40,949 nt of DNA from JANXSS01 sp040385645 (GCA_040385645.1 JAZKGZ010000020.1:1-40949), one strand, 5' to 3'; shown: positions 16,657 to 25,846, counted from the stretch's first letter. Numbers and translations: made by a program. The notes: generated by a model from the letters alone, not told the origin.

Positions 16657-19600
16657 TTAATTGGCTAAAGTCATGAGCTTTGCGTTGCCTCCAGCAGCTG
16701 TGGTGTTGACACTCAAAGCGCGCTCGACGACCAATCTTGTCAGATCAACTGCGCGATCGACCTGCGTTTCGAGCACGGCAACCAACATTCCGTCTCTGTT
16801 GGCCATTGCCACTCGCCAAGCAAATACGCGCGTTTTTTCGACAAGAACTGCAGCGATGCGAATATCGTCAAGCTGTCGCTCGGGCACGATGAGAATCGCC
16901 TGGCGAATCTGCGCTGGCAGATCGGGCGGCAAATAATGCGTATCCTGCTCGGTCAACAGTGCCTGGTTACCCGTGCAGAAAATCGCATCCAGTTGTTGCA
17001 GCAGTGATGCCGACGAAACGGGCATGCACAGTACCGTTCCACGCGGAGCAAAAGACAGCACGTTATGTTCACCCGTTGGGCCCGGTAATTCAATGGAGCG
17101 GTGTTGCGCTAGATCGCCCCTGGAGACTTGCAACCAGTCGTTCCAGGATCGTGCGAGTGGGGATGATGGGAACGTTGGCAATGCCGACGTATGGACGACC
17201 TGCGCAGGAATAAAGCCGTGCTTGCTTTGGATGTCGATGGGAAGTGCGGTATTCGATGCGCCTGATGTATTTTTTGTTGTAGCCCGTCTTTGCTGCAGCC
17301 GTTGTAAATAAAGCGGGCCACCGGCTTTCGGACCGGTCCCGGAGAGGCCTTCGCCACCGAAGGGTTGCGACTCCACCACAGCGCCGACCATGCTGCGGTT
17401 GATGTAAATATTGCCGACCTTGGCTTTTGAGGCGATCAGATCGATCGTTTCATCGATTCTGGAATGTACACCCAGCGTCAAACCATAACCGCTGGCATTG
17501 ATGGAATCGACCAACGCCTCCAGATCTTTGCGTCGATAGCGAATGACATGCAACACCGGGCCGAACACTTCTTCGGTCAACATCGACCATGAAGTAATGT
17601 CGATGATCGTCGGTAAAACGAAGGTGCCCTGAGCCAACTGCGCTTGCTGCGCCGGCGTTACTGGCATTTCGTAAATGTTGGCACCGACACCGCGCATCCG
17701 GCCTATATGCGACAGTAATCGTGTTTGCGCAGCGGTGTCGATAACCGGGCCGATATCGACTGCCAGACTATCAGTATTGCCGATGGATAATTCCTGCATT
17801 GCGCCGCGCAGCATATGCAATATTTCGTCGGCAATTTCTTCCTGCAGACACAGTACCCGTAATGCCGAGCAACGCTGCCCGGCGCTGTCGAATGCAGAAA
17901 TCAGCACATCATGAACAACTTGCTCAGGTAATGCGCTGGAATCGACGATCATCGCATTCTGGCCACCGGTTTCGGCAATCAGCGGTAATTCCCGGCCTTC
18001 GGTTGCGCCACGCTGAGCGAGTACACGGTTAAGCGTTTGCGCCACGCCAGTCGAGCCGGTAAATACCGCTGCCTGCACCCGCGAATCGGCGACCAGCGGT
18101 GCACCGACTGTCGGCCCTGAGCCTGGAAGAAATTGCAGAGTTTCTGCTGGAACCCCAGCCTCATGCAACAGGCGCACGGCATGATAGGCAACCAGCGGCG
18201 TTTGTTCGGCAGGCTTTGCCAGTACCGCATTACCGGTCGCCAGCGCGGCACTAATTTGCCCGATGAAAATCGCCAGCGGAAAATTCCAGGGGCTGATACA
18301 GACCACCACACCTAACGAATCAGCTGGTGCCATGGTTTCGATTTGAGTGGCATAAAAGCGCAGAAAATCAACGGCTTCCCGAATTTCACCTGAGGCGTTC
18401 GGCAACGATTTTCCGGCTTCACGCACCAGCAGCGCCAGCAACACCGTTCGCTCTGCTTCGAGCAAATCCGCCGCTCGCCTTAGAATTGCGGCGCGCTCCG
18501 CCGCCGGCCATGCTCGCCAAGTCTCGCCCGCCACCGGTGCAGCAGCCAGGGCAGCCTCGATATCGGCGACATCGGCGTAACGCACGTGGCCGACCACATC
18601 ATCGTGATTTGCCGGATTCAGAATTCTGCGCGCACCGCCACCACCACTGCCTTCCCTGCCGGCCACCAGCGGCACGGCGCTCCAGTCGGTGTCGTTATAT
18701 TGCGCCAGCCCGGCTGAGAGCTGTCGCAATACCGCTTCATCGCTAAAATCCAGCCCAGCCGAATTCACTCGTGTTTGGCCGTATAACGCCGCCGGCGCGA
18801 TGATTTGCGTATGCGCGCTACCGTCGCCCGATACGACCGCGGCAAAGGGGTCGACGATCAAGTCGTCGATACTGACTTCGGGGTCGACCAGTCGATTGAC
18901 AAACGAACTGTTTGCACCGTTTTCCAGCAATCGTCGTACCAAGTAAGCCAGCAGGGTGCGATGCGGACCAACCGGTGCGTAGATTCGGCAACGCACACCG
19001 AGTCCGCTCGTGCCGACCACTTGGTCGTACAAGGTTTCACCCATGCCATACAGACATTGAAATTCATATTCCACGACGCCTTGCTGTGCAGCCCAGATTT
19101 GCACTGCGGCCAGCGTTTGCGCATTGTGCGTTGCAAATTGAGGATAGAGCACGTCGGCGTGGGCCAGCAATTTTCTAGCGCACACCAGGTAGCTCATGTC
19201 GGTGTGCACCTTGCGTGTGTAGACCGGGTAGTCGGTCATGCCGTCTACTTGCGCACGTTTGATCTCGGTATCCCAATAAGCGCCCTTGACCAGCCGCACG
19301 GAAAACTTTCGGCCGCTGCGCTGAGCCAGATCTACCAGAAAATCGAGGACGTACGGGCAGCGTTTTTGATACGCCTGCACCACGAAGCCAATGCCATCGA
19401 AACCAGCCAGATCCGAATCGTGGGCAAGCGCTTCGAGCAGGTCGAGCGAAAGATCGAGCCGGTCGGTTTCCTCGGCATCGATATTGATGCCGATGGCATA
19501 GCGAGCGGCGAGCAATACCAGATTTTTCAGACGCGGCAACAGCTCATCCATGACCCGGGTACGCTGTGCACGGCTATAGCGCGGATGCAACGCCGATAAT

Positions 19601-20457
19601 TTCACCGAGATGCCGGGCCCGTCTTTTATACCGCGCCCCGCGGCGGCGCTGCCGATCGCATGAATCGCCGCTTCATAAGCATCGTAATAACGCCTGGCAT
19701 CTGCAGCGGTTACTGCTGCTTCACCGAGCATATCGTAGGAATATTGGTAGCCGCGGTCGATGCCGCTGCGACTGTTGGCAAGTGCCGACTCGATCGTCTG
19801 GCCAGCGACGAACTGGTTACCGAGCATACGCATGGCCAGATCGACGCCTTTGCGCACCAGCGGCTCGCCACCTTTTGCGATCAGCCGTGTGAGCGAATTG
19901 GCCAATCCGTGCTCGCTGCGAGTCGCCACGAGTTTGCCAGTAATGAGCAAACCCCAAGTAGCTGCATTGACAAATAGCGAGGGCGACTCCCCAAGATGGG
20001 AGCGCCAGTCGCCCTTGCCGAGCTTGTCGGCAATCAGCCGATCCGCCGTGGCGCTATCGGGAATGCGCAGTAATGCTTCAGCCATGCACATCAGTGCAAC
20101 GCCCTCTTCCGACGATAATGAAAATTCCTGCATCAGAGCATCGACGCCGGAAGCCCGACGCCTTTGCGTACGCACGGCCGTGACAAGCTTGCGCGCTAAC
20201 GCTTCGATCTGCGGAGCTGCTGGTACGTGTGATGCTTCCTGTACGTGTGATGCAAGGCCGACGACTCCATTACAGGCGTCGTGCGCGGCGTTCTGTGTGG
20301 CCATTTGCGCGCGTAACCAATGCACGCTGCGTTGCTCATCCCGTCTGTAGGCGTTGTTGATCTCTTGCCGCAATGCTCGCGGTGACGGTGGCAGATCATC
20401 TTGAAGCGCCTCAAACGGTCTTGGTTTGGAAATTAGTTTTGCATTTGATGCGGACAT
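16657..20457 (-). CDS. putA: Bifunctional proline dehydrogenase / pyrroline-5-carboxylate dehydrogenase
   Basis: About 1,266 residues that oxidise proline to glutamate in two steps, channelling the intermediate. An N-terminal helical arm domain comes first. The FAD-dependent proline dehydrogenase barrel spans about residues 230-530 (SVRLVKGAYWDTEIKRAQ, FATHNAQT, YGMGETLYDQV). The aldehyde dehydrogenase domain spans about 600-1090 (SPWNFPLAIF, ETGGQNAMIVDSSA, catalytic Cys about 863 in SAGQRCSALR), then a C-terminal extension. No ribbon-helix-helix DNA-binding segment precedes the arm, so this is not the self-regulating trifunctional form. The ATG at 20457 has GAAGGGTG upstream; an in-frame ATG at 20481 would overlap that site. 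Confidence 0.95.
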   Translation of the reverse strand: MSASNAKLISKPRPFEALQDDLPPSPRALRQEINNAYRRDEQRSVHWLRAQMATQNAAHDACNGVVGLASHVQEASHVPAAPQIEALARKLVTAVRTQRRRASGVDALMQEFSLSSEEGVALMCMAEALLRIPDSATADRLIADKLGKGDWRSHLGESPSLFVNAATWGLLITGKLVATRSEHGLANSLTRLIAKGGEPLVRKGVDLAMRMLGNQFVAGQTIESALANSRSGIDRGYQYSYDMLGEAAVTAADARRYYDAYEAAIHAIGSAAAGRGIKDGPGISVKLSALHPRYSRAQRTRVMDELLPRLKNLVLLAARYAIGINIDAEETDRLDLSLDLLEALAHDSDLAGFDGIGFVVQAYQKRCPYVLDFLVDLAQRSGRKFSVRLVKGAYWDTEIKRAQVDGMTDYPVYTRKVHTDMSYLVCARKLLAHADVLYPQFATHNAQTLAAVQIWAAQQGVVEYEFQCLYGMGETLYDQVVGTSGLGVRCRIYAPVGPHRTLLAYLVRRLLENGANSSFVNRLVDPEVSIDDLIVDPFAAVVSGDGSAHTQIIAPAALYGQTRVNSAGLDFSDEAVLRQLSAGLAQYNDTDWSAVPLVAGREGSGGGGARRILNPANHDDVVGHVRYADVADIEAALAAAPVAGETWRAWPAAERAAILRRAADLLEAERTVLLALLVREAGKSLPNASGEIREAVDFLRFYATQIETMAPADSLGVVVCISPWNFPLAIFIGQISAALATGNAVLAKPAEQTPLVAYHAVRLLHEAGVPAETLQFLPGSGPTVGAPLVADSRVQAAVFTGSTGVAQTLNRVLAQRGATEGRELPLIAETGGQNAMIVDSSALPEQVVHDVLISAFDSAGQRCSALRVLCLQEEIADEILHMLRGAMQELSIGNTDSLAVDIGPVIDTAAQTRLLSHIGRMRGVGANIYEMPVTPAQQAQLAQGTFVLPTIIDITSWSMLTEEVFGPVLHVIRYRRKDLEALVDSINASGYGLTLGVHSRIDETIDLIASKAKVGNIYINRSMVGAVVESQPFGGEGLSGTGPKAGGPLYLQRLQQRRATTKNTSGASNTALPIDIQSKHGFIPAQVVHTSALPTFPSSPLARSWNDWLQVSRGDLAQHRSIELPGPTGEHNVLSFAPRGTVLCMPVSSASLLQQLDAIFCTGNQALLTEQDTHYLPPDLPAQIRQAILIVPERQLDDIRIAAVLVEKTRVFAWRVAMANRDGMLVAVLETQVDRAVDLTRLVVERALSVNTTAAGGNAKLMTLAN

Positions 20458-20683
20458 GGAAAAACACCCTTCGACAATCATTAAAATTGCATTGAATAAA
20501 TATACGCTTGGCCGAGTGTAAAAGGTTTTACGCTTCTACAATTCTGGAAAGAATCAATTGTTTGCGCTAAATATGCCACATATCATAATTACCGATAGTA
20601 GATATCGAAAATCGTAATTTTATTTATAACATTTGGCAGCCTATACTTGCTTCACATCGTGAAATCCTGTGAGGAGTATCAAA

Positions 20684-20884
20684 ATGTCGTCGTTATCATT
20701 TATCTCGCCCGTGCATGTGTTATCTGCAGTTTTTCGGTCGGTTTCATCGAAATCCGTACCGCCCGCCGCCTTCGCCAATCGCTCGATATCCAACGTTGCA
20801 ACACTTCAGCGCATGGCTTTCGAACTCGATACGCAACAACCCTTGATGGCTGCGGAACTGCGCTTACTGGCTGCTCAAGGCTGA
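20684..20884 (+). CDS. Small protein of unknown function, 66 residues
   Basis: A short plus-strand gene divergent from putA. A strong GAGGAG ribosome-binding site lies 7 bases before the ATG, which is the main support for it being real. The protein begins MSSLSFISPVHVLSAVF, with a weakly hydrophobic N-terminal half rich in Ser and Val, and ends with an amphipathic helix (QQPLMAAELRLLAAQG). A -10-like TATACT lies at 20642 with a poor -35. I do not recognise the family. Its position between the putA start and another small gene suggests a local regulatory or membrane peptide, but this is a guess. Confidence 0.5.
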   Translation: MSSLSFISPVHVLSAVFRSVSSKSVPPAAFANRSISNVATLQRMAFELDTQQPLMAAELRLLAAQG

Positions 20885-21042
20885 TTCACCTTTTTCAATA
20901 TTTTTCAAACACTTTCACCTACCGTGGTATTTGCGGAATCTCTGCCCCCGACCGCATCTTTTAGTGCAGAATCGCTGAGCAGAGGCTTCGTCGTTGACGT
21001 CGCTGCCGGTAGCTGGATGAGTAATCGTTAGGCTGGCTGCCG

Positions 21043-21059
21043 TGTTGAACCGTTCAACA
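21043..21059. repeat. Perfect 7-bp inverted repeat upstream of the second small gene
   Basis: TGTTGAA-CCG-TTCAACA is a perfect palindromic arm pair with a 3-base centre. It ends two bases before the TGGAG ribosome-binding site of the gene starting at 21073. It could be a repressor operator or an RNA hairpin that limits translation. Confidence 0.5.
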
Positions 21060-21072
21060 TTGGAGTGCCAAC

Positions 21073-21255
21073 GTGGGTCGCCTTATCAAAAATAATTACA
21101 CCAACAGCGCGCAACTAAAAGACCTCACCACGATTCCACCGATGAGTGCGGAACGACATGCAGCAATCATGCGCAAGCGAATCGCGCACCGCCGTATGGT
21201 AGAAGAGGCAAAGGAATTAAAATCGAGCGTCGATCCTCTATTCGGCCAATCCTAA
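21073..21255 (+). CDS. Small basic protein of unknown function, 60 residues
   Basis: It starts with GTG at 21073-21075, with TGGAG about 7 bases upstream. The protein (MGRLIKNNYTNSAQLKDL...) has a strongly basic, helical middle (MRKRIAHRRMVEEAKELK) and no membrane segment or cysteine. No family is recognised. The gene lies 190 bp after the first small gene on the same strand, so the two could share a transcript. The basic helix would fit an RNA- or DNA-binding peptide, but nothing proves that. A chance reading frame is possible. Confidence 0.45.
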   Translation: MGRLIKNNYTNSAQLKDLTTIPPMSAERHAAIMRKRIAHRRMVEEAKELKSSVDPLFGQS

Positions 21256-21273
21256 ATACTTACAAAGCGCATA

Positions 21274-21300
21274 GCAAAAAGCGCGGCAACTGCCGCGCTT
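21274..21300 (-). terminator. Rho-independent terminator of pckG
   Basis: A 9-bp GC-rich stem (AAGCGCGGC / GCCGCGCTT) with a 4-base loop is followed, on the minus strand, by a run of five T. It lies 58 bp beyond the pckG stop codon. It is well formed for minus-strand transcription; on the plus strand it lacks a T run, though it may also stall transcripts from the small genes. Confidence 0.8.
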
Positions 21301-21357
21301 CCCGGATTCGAGCCCTGTCTCGAGCCCGCTTTAAAAATTCACTTACGCTACATAGAA

Positions 21358-23214
21358 TTAAGCAGCAAGACGTTTTTCCAACTGCAGCTTGGTCGACTTC
21401 AATTCGGCCGGCAAATGATGCTGCAGTTTTTCAAACAGTTCATCATGCAATTTCACCTCGTCGGCCCATGCAGCCTTGTCGATCGAAGTGATCTGATCGA
21501 ATTGCTGCTGCGAGAAATCGCTGCCTTCCCACGACACGTCCGAGAACTGCGGTGTCGTGCCGAAAATATGCTCGACGCCACCAGCGTTGTTTTCTACGCG
21601 GTCGATCATCCACTTCAGTACGCGCATATTGTCGCCGAAACCAGGCCAGACAAACTTGCCGTTCTCATCTGTGCGGAACCAGTTGACGCAGAAAATCTTC
21701 GGCAATTCGGCTGGCGATGCAGCGATTTTCTTGCCCATGTCGAGCCAATGCTGGAAGTAATCGCTCATGTTGTAACCGATGAACGGCAACATCGCAAACG
21801 GATCGCGGCGCACGATACCCATCTGGCCGGTTGCCGCGGCAGTGGTTTCGGAACCCATGGTGGCCGCCATGTACACGCCTTCGACCCAGTTGCGCGCTTC
21901 GGTCACCAAAGGCACGGTAGTCGAACGACGGCCACCGAAAATGAAAGCCGAAATCGGCACACCTGCCGGATCGTCCCAAGCAGCGTCGATGACTGGGTTC
22001 TGTGTCGCGGCGACGGTGAAGCGTGCATTCGGATGCGCAGCCTTGCGGCCGGTTTCGCGAGCGATGGCCGGCGTCCAGTCCTGGCCCTGCCAGTCGATCA
22101 GATGTGCCGGTGCGTCCTTGGTCATGCCTTCCCACCAGACGTCGCCATCGTCGGTCAGGGCGACGTTGGTGAAAATCGTATTGCGTTCCATGGAAGCCAT
22201 GCAATTCGGATTGGTGTCGGTGTTGGTACCGGGTGCGACGCCAAAATAACCGGCTTCGGGATTGATCGCATACAACTTGCCATCGGCACCCGGCTTGATC
22301 CAGGCGATGTCGTCGCCGATCGTCGTGACTTTCCAGCCGCTGAAATTCTTCGGTGGTACCAGCATGGCGAAATTGGTTTTGCCGCAGGCGGAAGGAAAAG
22401 CTGCCGCGACATAGTGCTTCTTGCCAGCAGGGGATTCGATACCCAGAATCAGCATGTGCTCGGCCAACCAGCCTTGCTCGCGACCCATCGTGGAAGCGAT
22501 GCGCAGTGCGAAGCATTTCTTGCCAAGTAACGCATTGCCGCCGTAGCCCGAACCATACGACCAGATTTCACGAGTCTCGGGATAATGCACGATGTATTTT
22601 TCAGGATTGCAAGGCCAGGCAACATCTTGCTCGCCTGCCACCAGCGGTGCGCCGACGGAATGCACGCAGGGCACGAAATCGCCGTCGGTGCCGAGCACGT
22701 CATAAACCGCGCGACCCATGCGCGTCATGATGCGCATGTTGACGGCTACATAAGGCGAATCGGAGAGTTCGACACCGATATGTGCGATGGGTGAGCCCAG
22801 CGGGCCCATTGAGAATGGCACGACATACATGGTACGGCCCTGCATGCAGCCTTCGAACAAACCGTTCAACTTGTGGCGCATTTCCTGGGGATCGGTCCAG
22901 TTATTGGTCGGGCCGGCGTCTTCTTCTTTTGCGGAGCAGATGAAGGTACGGTCTTCGACTCGGGCAACATCACCTGGATCGGAACAGGCGAGGTAGCTAT
23001 TCGGGCGTTTGGCCGGATTCAAGGTTTTCATTGTGCCGGCTGACACCATCAGCGCGCACAAACGGTCGTATTCTTCCTGGGAGCCATCGCACCAGTAAAT
23101 GGTGTCGGGCTTGGTCAGGGCAGCGATTTCCGCAATCCAGTTGACCAGCTTCTGTTGTTGCACGTAAGCGGGAACGTTAAGGGTGGCAATGCCACCCATT
23201 ACAGGTTGATTCAT
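21358..23214 (-). CDS. pckG: GTP-dependent phosphoenolpyruvate carboxykinase
   Basis: A 618-residue cytosolic enzyme that turns oxaloacetate and GTP into phosphoenolpyruvate, GDP and CO2, the entry to gluconeogenesis. The nucleotide-binding motif FPSACGKTN (residues 273-281) includes the reactive cysteine (Cys277) of the GTP class. The oxaloacetate and metal region PFSMGPLGSPIAHIGVELSD lies at about 133-152. Length and motifs are standard for the GTP class and unlike the ATP class. A GGAGG ribosome-binding site lies 8 bases before the ATG. The gene is monocistronic, with its own promoter at about 23.5 kb and a terminator at 21.3 kb. It suits growth on proline or organic acids. Confidence 0.97.
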   Translation of the reverse strand: MNQPVMGGIATLNVPAYVQQQKLVNWIAEIAALTKPDTIYWCDGSQEEYDRLCALMVSAGTMKTLNPAKRPNSYLACSDPGDVARVEDRTFICSAKEEDAGPTNNWTDPQEMRHKLNGLFEGCMQGRTMYVVPFSMGPLGSPIAHIGVELSDSPYVAVNMRIMTRMGRAVYDVLGTDGDFVPCVHSVGAPLVAGEQDVAWPCNPEKYIVHYPETREIWSYGSGYGGNALLGKKCFALRIASTMGREQGWLAEHMLILGIESPAGKKHYVAAAFPSACGKTNFAMLVPPKNFSGWKVTTIGDDIAWIKPGADGKLYAINPEAGYFGVAPGTNTDTNPNCMASMERNTIFTNVALTDDGDVWWEGMTKDAPAHLIDWQGQDWTPAIARETGRKAAHPNARFTVAATQNPVIDAAWDDPAGVPISAFIFGGRRSTTVPLVTEARNWVEGVYMAATMGSETTAAATGQMGIVRRDPFAMLPFIGYNMSDYFQHWLDMGKKIAASPAELPKIFCVNWFRTDENGKFVWPGFGDNMRVLKWMIDRVENNAGGVEHIFGTTPQFSDVSWEGSDFSQQQFDQITSIDKAAWADEVKLHDELFEKLQHHLPAELKSTKLQLEKRLAA

Positions 23215-23434
23215 GGGTACTACCTCCAGTGTCTAAGCGAATTCGGTAATCGTTTGCACGTCGCGCAGGGCGCGGGAGGACCAGAAATGGTTTGACCTCG
23301 TTCGACCTCGTTTGCGTGCAATCCCGCCGACTGACACCGTATCCGTTATCTACCCAATTAAAGGCAGTGACTGCTTCAGGAAACGGCGGTTTTCAAAGTC
23401 GCGGTGGCGGTGGTGAGCGCCAAATGCGCGGTCA

Positions 23435-23579
23435 GACCGGAAAGTTGCCAGAGCGAGGTTAAATGATGTCAGTTGTTCAAGATTATCGGCGATTGTACAC
23501 CTGAGTTTTCCAGGCTTCAATGATGTGAGTCAAAATGACAATATTCGGGTTTGACCGGAAGGTTGCGTAACCAAGTTAA
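23435..23579. repeat. Direct repeat pair bracketing the putative pckG promoter
   Basis: Two copies of a 27-28 bp element, at 23435-23462 and 23553-23579, share GACCGGAA(A/G)GTTGC and end in GTTAA, with a few mismatches between. They lie on either side of the -35/-10 pair at 23492-23520, with starts 118 bp apart. This could be a pair of regulator-binding sites for looping control of pckG, or a local duplication. Confidence 0.5.
23492..23520 (-). promoter_or_regulatory. Sigma70-type promoter of pckG
   Basis: On the minus strand, -35 TTGAAG (23515-23520), 17-bp spacer, -10 TACAAT (23492-23497). It lies in the 400-bp gap upstream of pckG, giving a 5' leader of about 270 bases. The leader holds a short tandem GACCTCGTT motif at about 23294-23312 but no riboswitch I can name. 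Confidence 0.55.
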
Positions 23580-23613
23580 GTCCGGCTCCCTGAAAACAGC
23601 CGGCTGCAGACGG

Positions 23614-24057
23614 TCAATAGGTTTTATAAGGCAAAAACTTGCCAGATAGCACGACATTTACGCGATCGCCTTTTGGATCTTCCTGCCGCTGGATATCCAT
23701 CGAGAAATCGATCGCACTCATGATGCCGTCGCCGAATTCTTCATGAATCAGCTCTTTGATGGTCGTGCCATAGACGCTGACGATTTCGTACCAGCGATAA
23801 ATAAGCGGGTCGGTCGGTACCGGCGTGGCGAGCGATCCTTTATAAGGCACGATCTGCAGCCAAGCTGCTTCTTCATCGGTTAATTCGAAAAGCTCTTGCG
23901 CGACATCGGCCTGCGCTCTGGTAAAGGTCATCTGACCCAGGCAGGCAGCTGTGGTCCACTCTTTGCTGGCACCGAGCTTCGGTGCAATCTCGCTCCATTT
24001 CAGATGCTTCCTGACCTTAGTACCCAGAATTTTGTGCGTGACGGTTAAACGGTCCAT
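23614..24057 (-). CDS. cynS: Cyanate hydratase (cyanase)
   Basis: A 147-residue enzyme that converts cyanate and bicarbonate to ammonia and CO2, working as a decamer. The three catalytic residues are in place with E. coli spacing: Arg88 and Glu91 in YRWYEIV, and Ser114 in GIMSAIDF. The helix-turn-helix-like N-terminal half (KVRKHLKWSEIAPKLGAS) and the C-terminal VLSGKFLPYKTY are typical. AAAGG lies 7-8 bases before the ATG. It is the last gene of a minus-strand operon after a nitrate/cyanate-type ABC importer, matching the cyanobacterial cynABDS order. The product would supply nitrogen and detoxify cyanate. Confidence 0.97.
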   Translation of the reverse strand: MDRLTVTHKILGTKVRKHLKWSEIAPKLGASKEWTTAACLGQMTFTRAQADVAQELFELTDEEAAWLQIVPYKGSLATPVPTDPLIYRWYEIVSVYGTTIKELIHEEFGDGIMSAIDFSMDIQRQEDPKGDRVNVVLSGKFLPYKTY

Positions 24058-24100
24058 GGTTTTACCTTTGAAGAAAATAGTTGCGTACTTAGTTGTGTAC

Positions 24101-24958
24101 TCAGGCAGCCAATGGCTCAGGCAGCCCCGGTGAAACCACAGGCGGCCGCCAGTTTGCCGGCAACGCTTCGCCTTCGAATTTTTTCGAGCGATGCACTAGA
24201 AAATCCACCAAATGATTGCGAATCTTGTAGAACTGCGGGTCGTGGTGCATGTCGGTGCGGGTACGCTCGCGCGGCATGGTGTTCTTGACGATCTCGGCGA
24301 TCCGGGCGCGCGGGCCGTTGCTCATCAAAATGATCGTATCTGCCAGCAAAATCGCCTCGTCGACATCGTGGGTGATCATGAATACGGTCTGATGCGTTTC
24401 CTGGCAAATGCGCAGCAACTCATCCTGGATCACGCCACGCGTCAATGCATCCAGTGCGCCGAACGGCTCGTCGAGCAAGAGCATCTTGGGTTCGATTGCG
24501 AAAGCACGGGCGATGCCTACCCGCTGCTTCATGCCACCTGACAGTTGCGACGGTTTTTTATCGGCGAAAGCCTTCAGGCCGACCATTTCGATGTAGCGCA
24601 TGGCATGCGCGACGATTTTGACATTCGGCCAGTGTGGCCACCGTGATTTGACGGCGAAGGTGACGTTTTGCAGTACCGACAGCCAAGGCATCAAGGCATG
24701 GCCTTGGAATACCACGCCGCGCTCAAGGCTCGGCCCGGCAACTTCCCGCTCATCCATGAAAACATTGCCCGAGGTGGCCACGTCGAGCCCTGCCAGAATA
24801 TTGAGAATCGTCGTCTTGCCGCAGCCAGAGTGACCGATCACGCATGCGAATTCACCGCGGTCTATGCCGAAATGGACATGCTCGAACACCGGTGCGCCGC
24901 TGTAGGATTTCGCCAGGTCTTCGATTTGCAGGAATGGCTTGTTTGTCGATGGCTGCAT
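24101..24958 (-). CDS. cynD: Cyanate/nitrate-type ABC importer ATPase
   Basis: A 285-residue ATPase of the nitrate/sulfonate/taurine ABC family. Walker A is GHSGCGKTT at residues 42-50, the signature is LSGGMKQRVGIARAF, and Walker B is MLLLDEPFGALDALTR. The ATG at 24958 has GGAG 7 bases upstream; an in-frame start at 24973 would overlap the permease gene. It follows the permease by 4 bp and precedes cynS by 43 bp. It lacks the extra NrtA-like domain of NrtC. The symbol rests on gene order with cynS; nitrate or another anion is the alternative. Confidence 0.88.
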   Translation of the reverse strand: MQPSTNKPFLQIEDLAKSYSGAPVFEHVHFGIDRGEFACVIGHSGCGKTTILNILAGLDVATSGNVFMDEREVAGPSLERGVVFQGHALMPWLSVLQNVTFAVKSRWPHWPNVKIVAHAMRYIEMVGLKAFADKKPSQLSGGMKQRVGIARAFAIEPKMLLLDEPFGALDALTRGVIQDELLRICQETHQTVFMITHDVDEAILLADTIILMSNGPRARIAEIVKNTMPRERTRTDMHHDPQFYKIRNHLVDFLVHRSKKFEGEALPANWRPPVVSPGLPEPLAA

Positions 24959-24962
24959 GGCA

Positions 24963-25835
24963 TCACTCCGCATAGGTAACGGCTTTTTGCAGGCGCGCGA
25001 AAGCCATGTCGAGGATCATGCCGACCACGCCGATCATCAGGATGGCGAAAATCACGCTGGTCAGTGAAAGGTTGTTCCATTCGTTCCAGACGAAGTAACC
25101 GATGCCGGTACCGCCGACCAGCATTTCTGCAGCGACGATCACCAGCCAGGCGATGCCCATCGAGATACGCATACCCGTCAAAATCGTGGGTGCAGCCGCC
25201 GGCAGGATTACCAGGAAGGCACGGCGCAAAGGTGCCACCTCCAGAGTCTTGGCGACGTTGAGCCATTCGCGGCGAACGCCCGAGACACCGAAAGCGGTAT
25301 TGATCAACATCGGCCACACCGAGCAGATGAAGATCACGAAGATGCCTGAAATCGATGAATCCTTGATGGTGTAGAGCGCGATCGGCATCCATGCCAGCGG
25401 TGAAATCGGTTTGAGCACCTGAATGAACGGGTCGAACGCTTTGTACAGCAGCGGCGACATGCCGATCACGAAACCCATAGGAATAGCCAGCAACGCAGCG
25501 AAGGCAAAACCCAGGCCGACGCGCGCCAGGGAATAACCGATCTGAATGCCGATACCTTTGTCGTTGGGACCTTTGTCGTAGAAGGGGTCGGACAAGCTTT
25601 CGATGGCAGCCTTGCCCATTTGCGCAGGCGTCGGAAAATCGCTGGTTTGGGTGCCGCCGCCGGCGCTCTTGCCCATCATTTGTGCATACTCGGCCTCGGC
25701 TGGCGTCATCGCCGCAGTGGGCGCGACGGTGCGCGGCAACGTGGCCGTATGCCAGATACCGATCAGCAGTAGCAGGATCAACACCGATAGCAATGCCGCC
25801 TTGGCACCGAGCGTGAAACCGAATGTTTTATTCAT
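24963..25835 (-). CDS. cynB: Cyanate/nitrate-type ABC importer permease
   Basis: A 290-residue inner-membrane permease of the NrtB/SsuC type. One N-terminal helix (about residues 10-30) is followed by a periplasmic linker rich in Gly, Ala and Thr. The binding-protein-dependent permease domain then has the coupling loop EWLNVAKTLEVAPLRRAFLVILPAA, the EAA-type contact with the ATPase. A very good AAGGAG site precedes the ATG. It lies 11 bp after the binding-protein gene, so the operon is tight. The substrate is inferred as cyanate from linkage to cynS. Confidence 0.88.
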   Translation of the reverse strand: MNKTFGFTLGAKAALLSVLILLLLIGIWHTATLPRTVAPTAAMTPAEAEYAQMMGKSAGGGTQTSDFPTPAQMGKAAIESLSDPFYDKGPNDKGIGIQIGYSLARVGLGFAFAALLAIPMGFVIGMSPLLYKAFDPFIQVLKPISPLAWMPIALYTIKDSSISGIFVIFICSVWPMLINTAFGVSGVRREWLNVAKTLEVAPLRRAFLVILPAAAPTILTGMRISMGIAWLVIVAAEMLVGGTGIGYFVWNEWNNLSLTSVIFAILMIGVVGMILDMAFARLQKAVTYAE

Positions 25836-25846
25836 ACCGTTCTCCT

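Noticed and set aside
18580..18600. CACGTG hexamer tested as an additional parS
   Set aside because: The flanking arms do not match TGTTTC/GAAACA; it lies within putA. The same holds for the hexamers near 27885, 28065 and 39645.
18805..19599. 264-codon plus-strand frame opposite putA
   Set aside because: Shadow of putA with no signal for translation.
21415..22530. 371-codon plus-strand frame opposite pckG
   Set aside because: Shadow of pckG; low-complexity His/Arg-rich translation with no recognisable motif.
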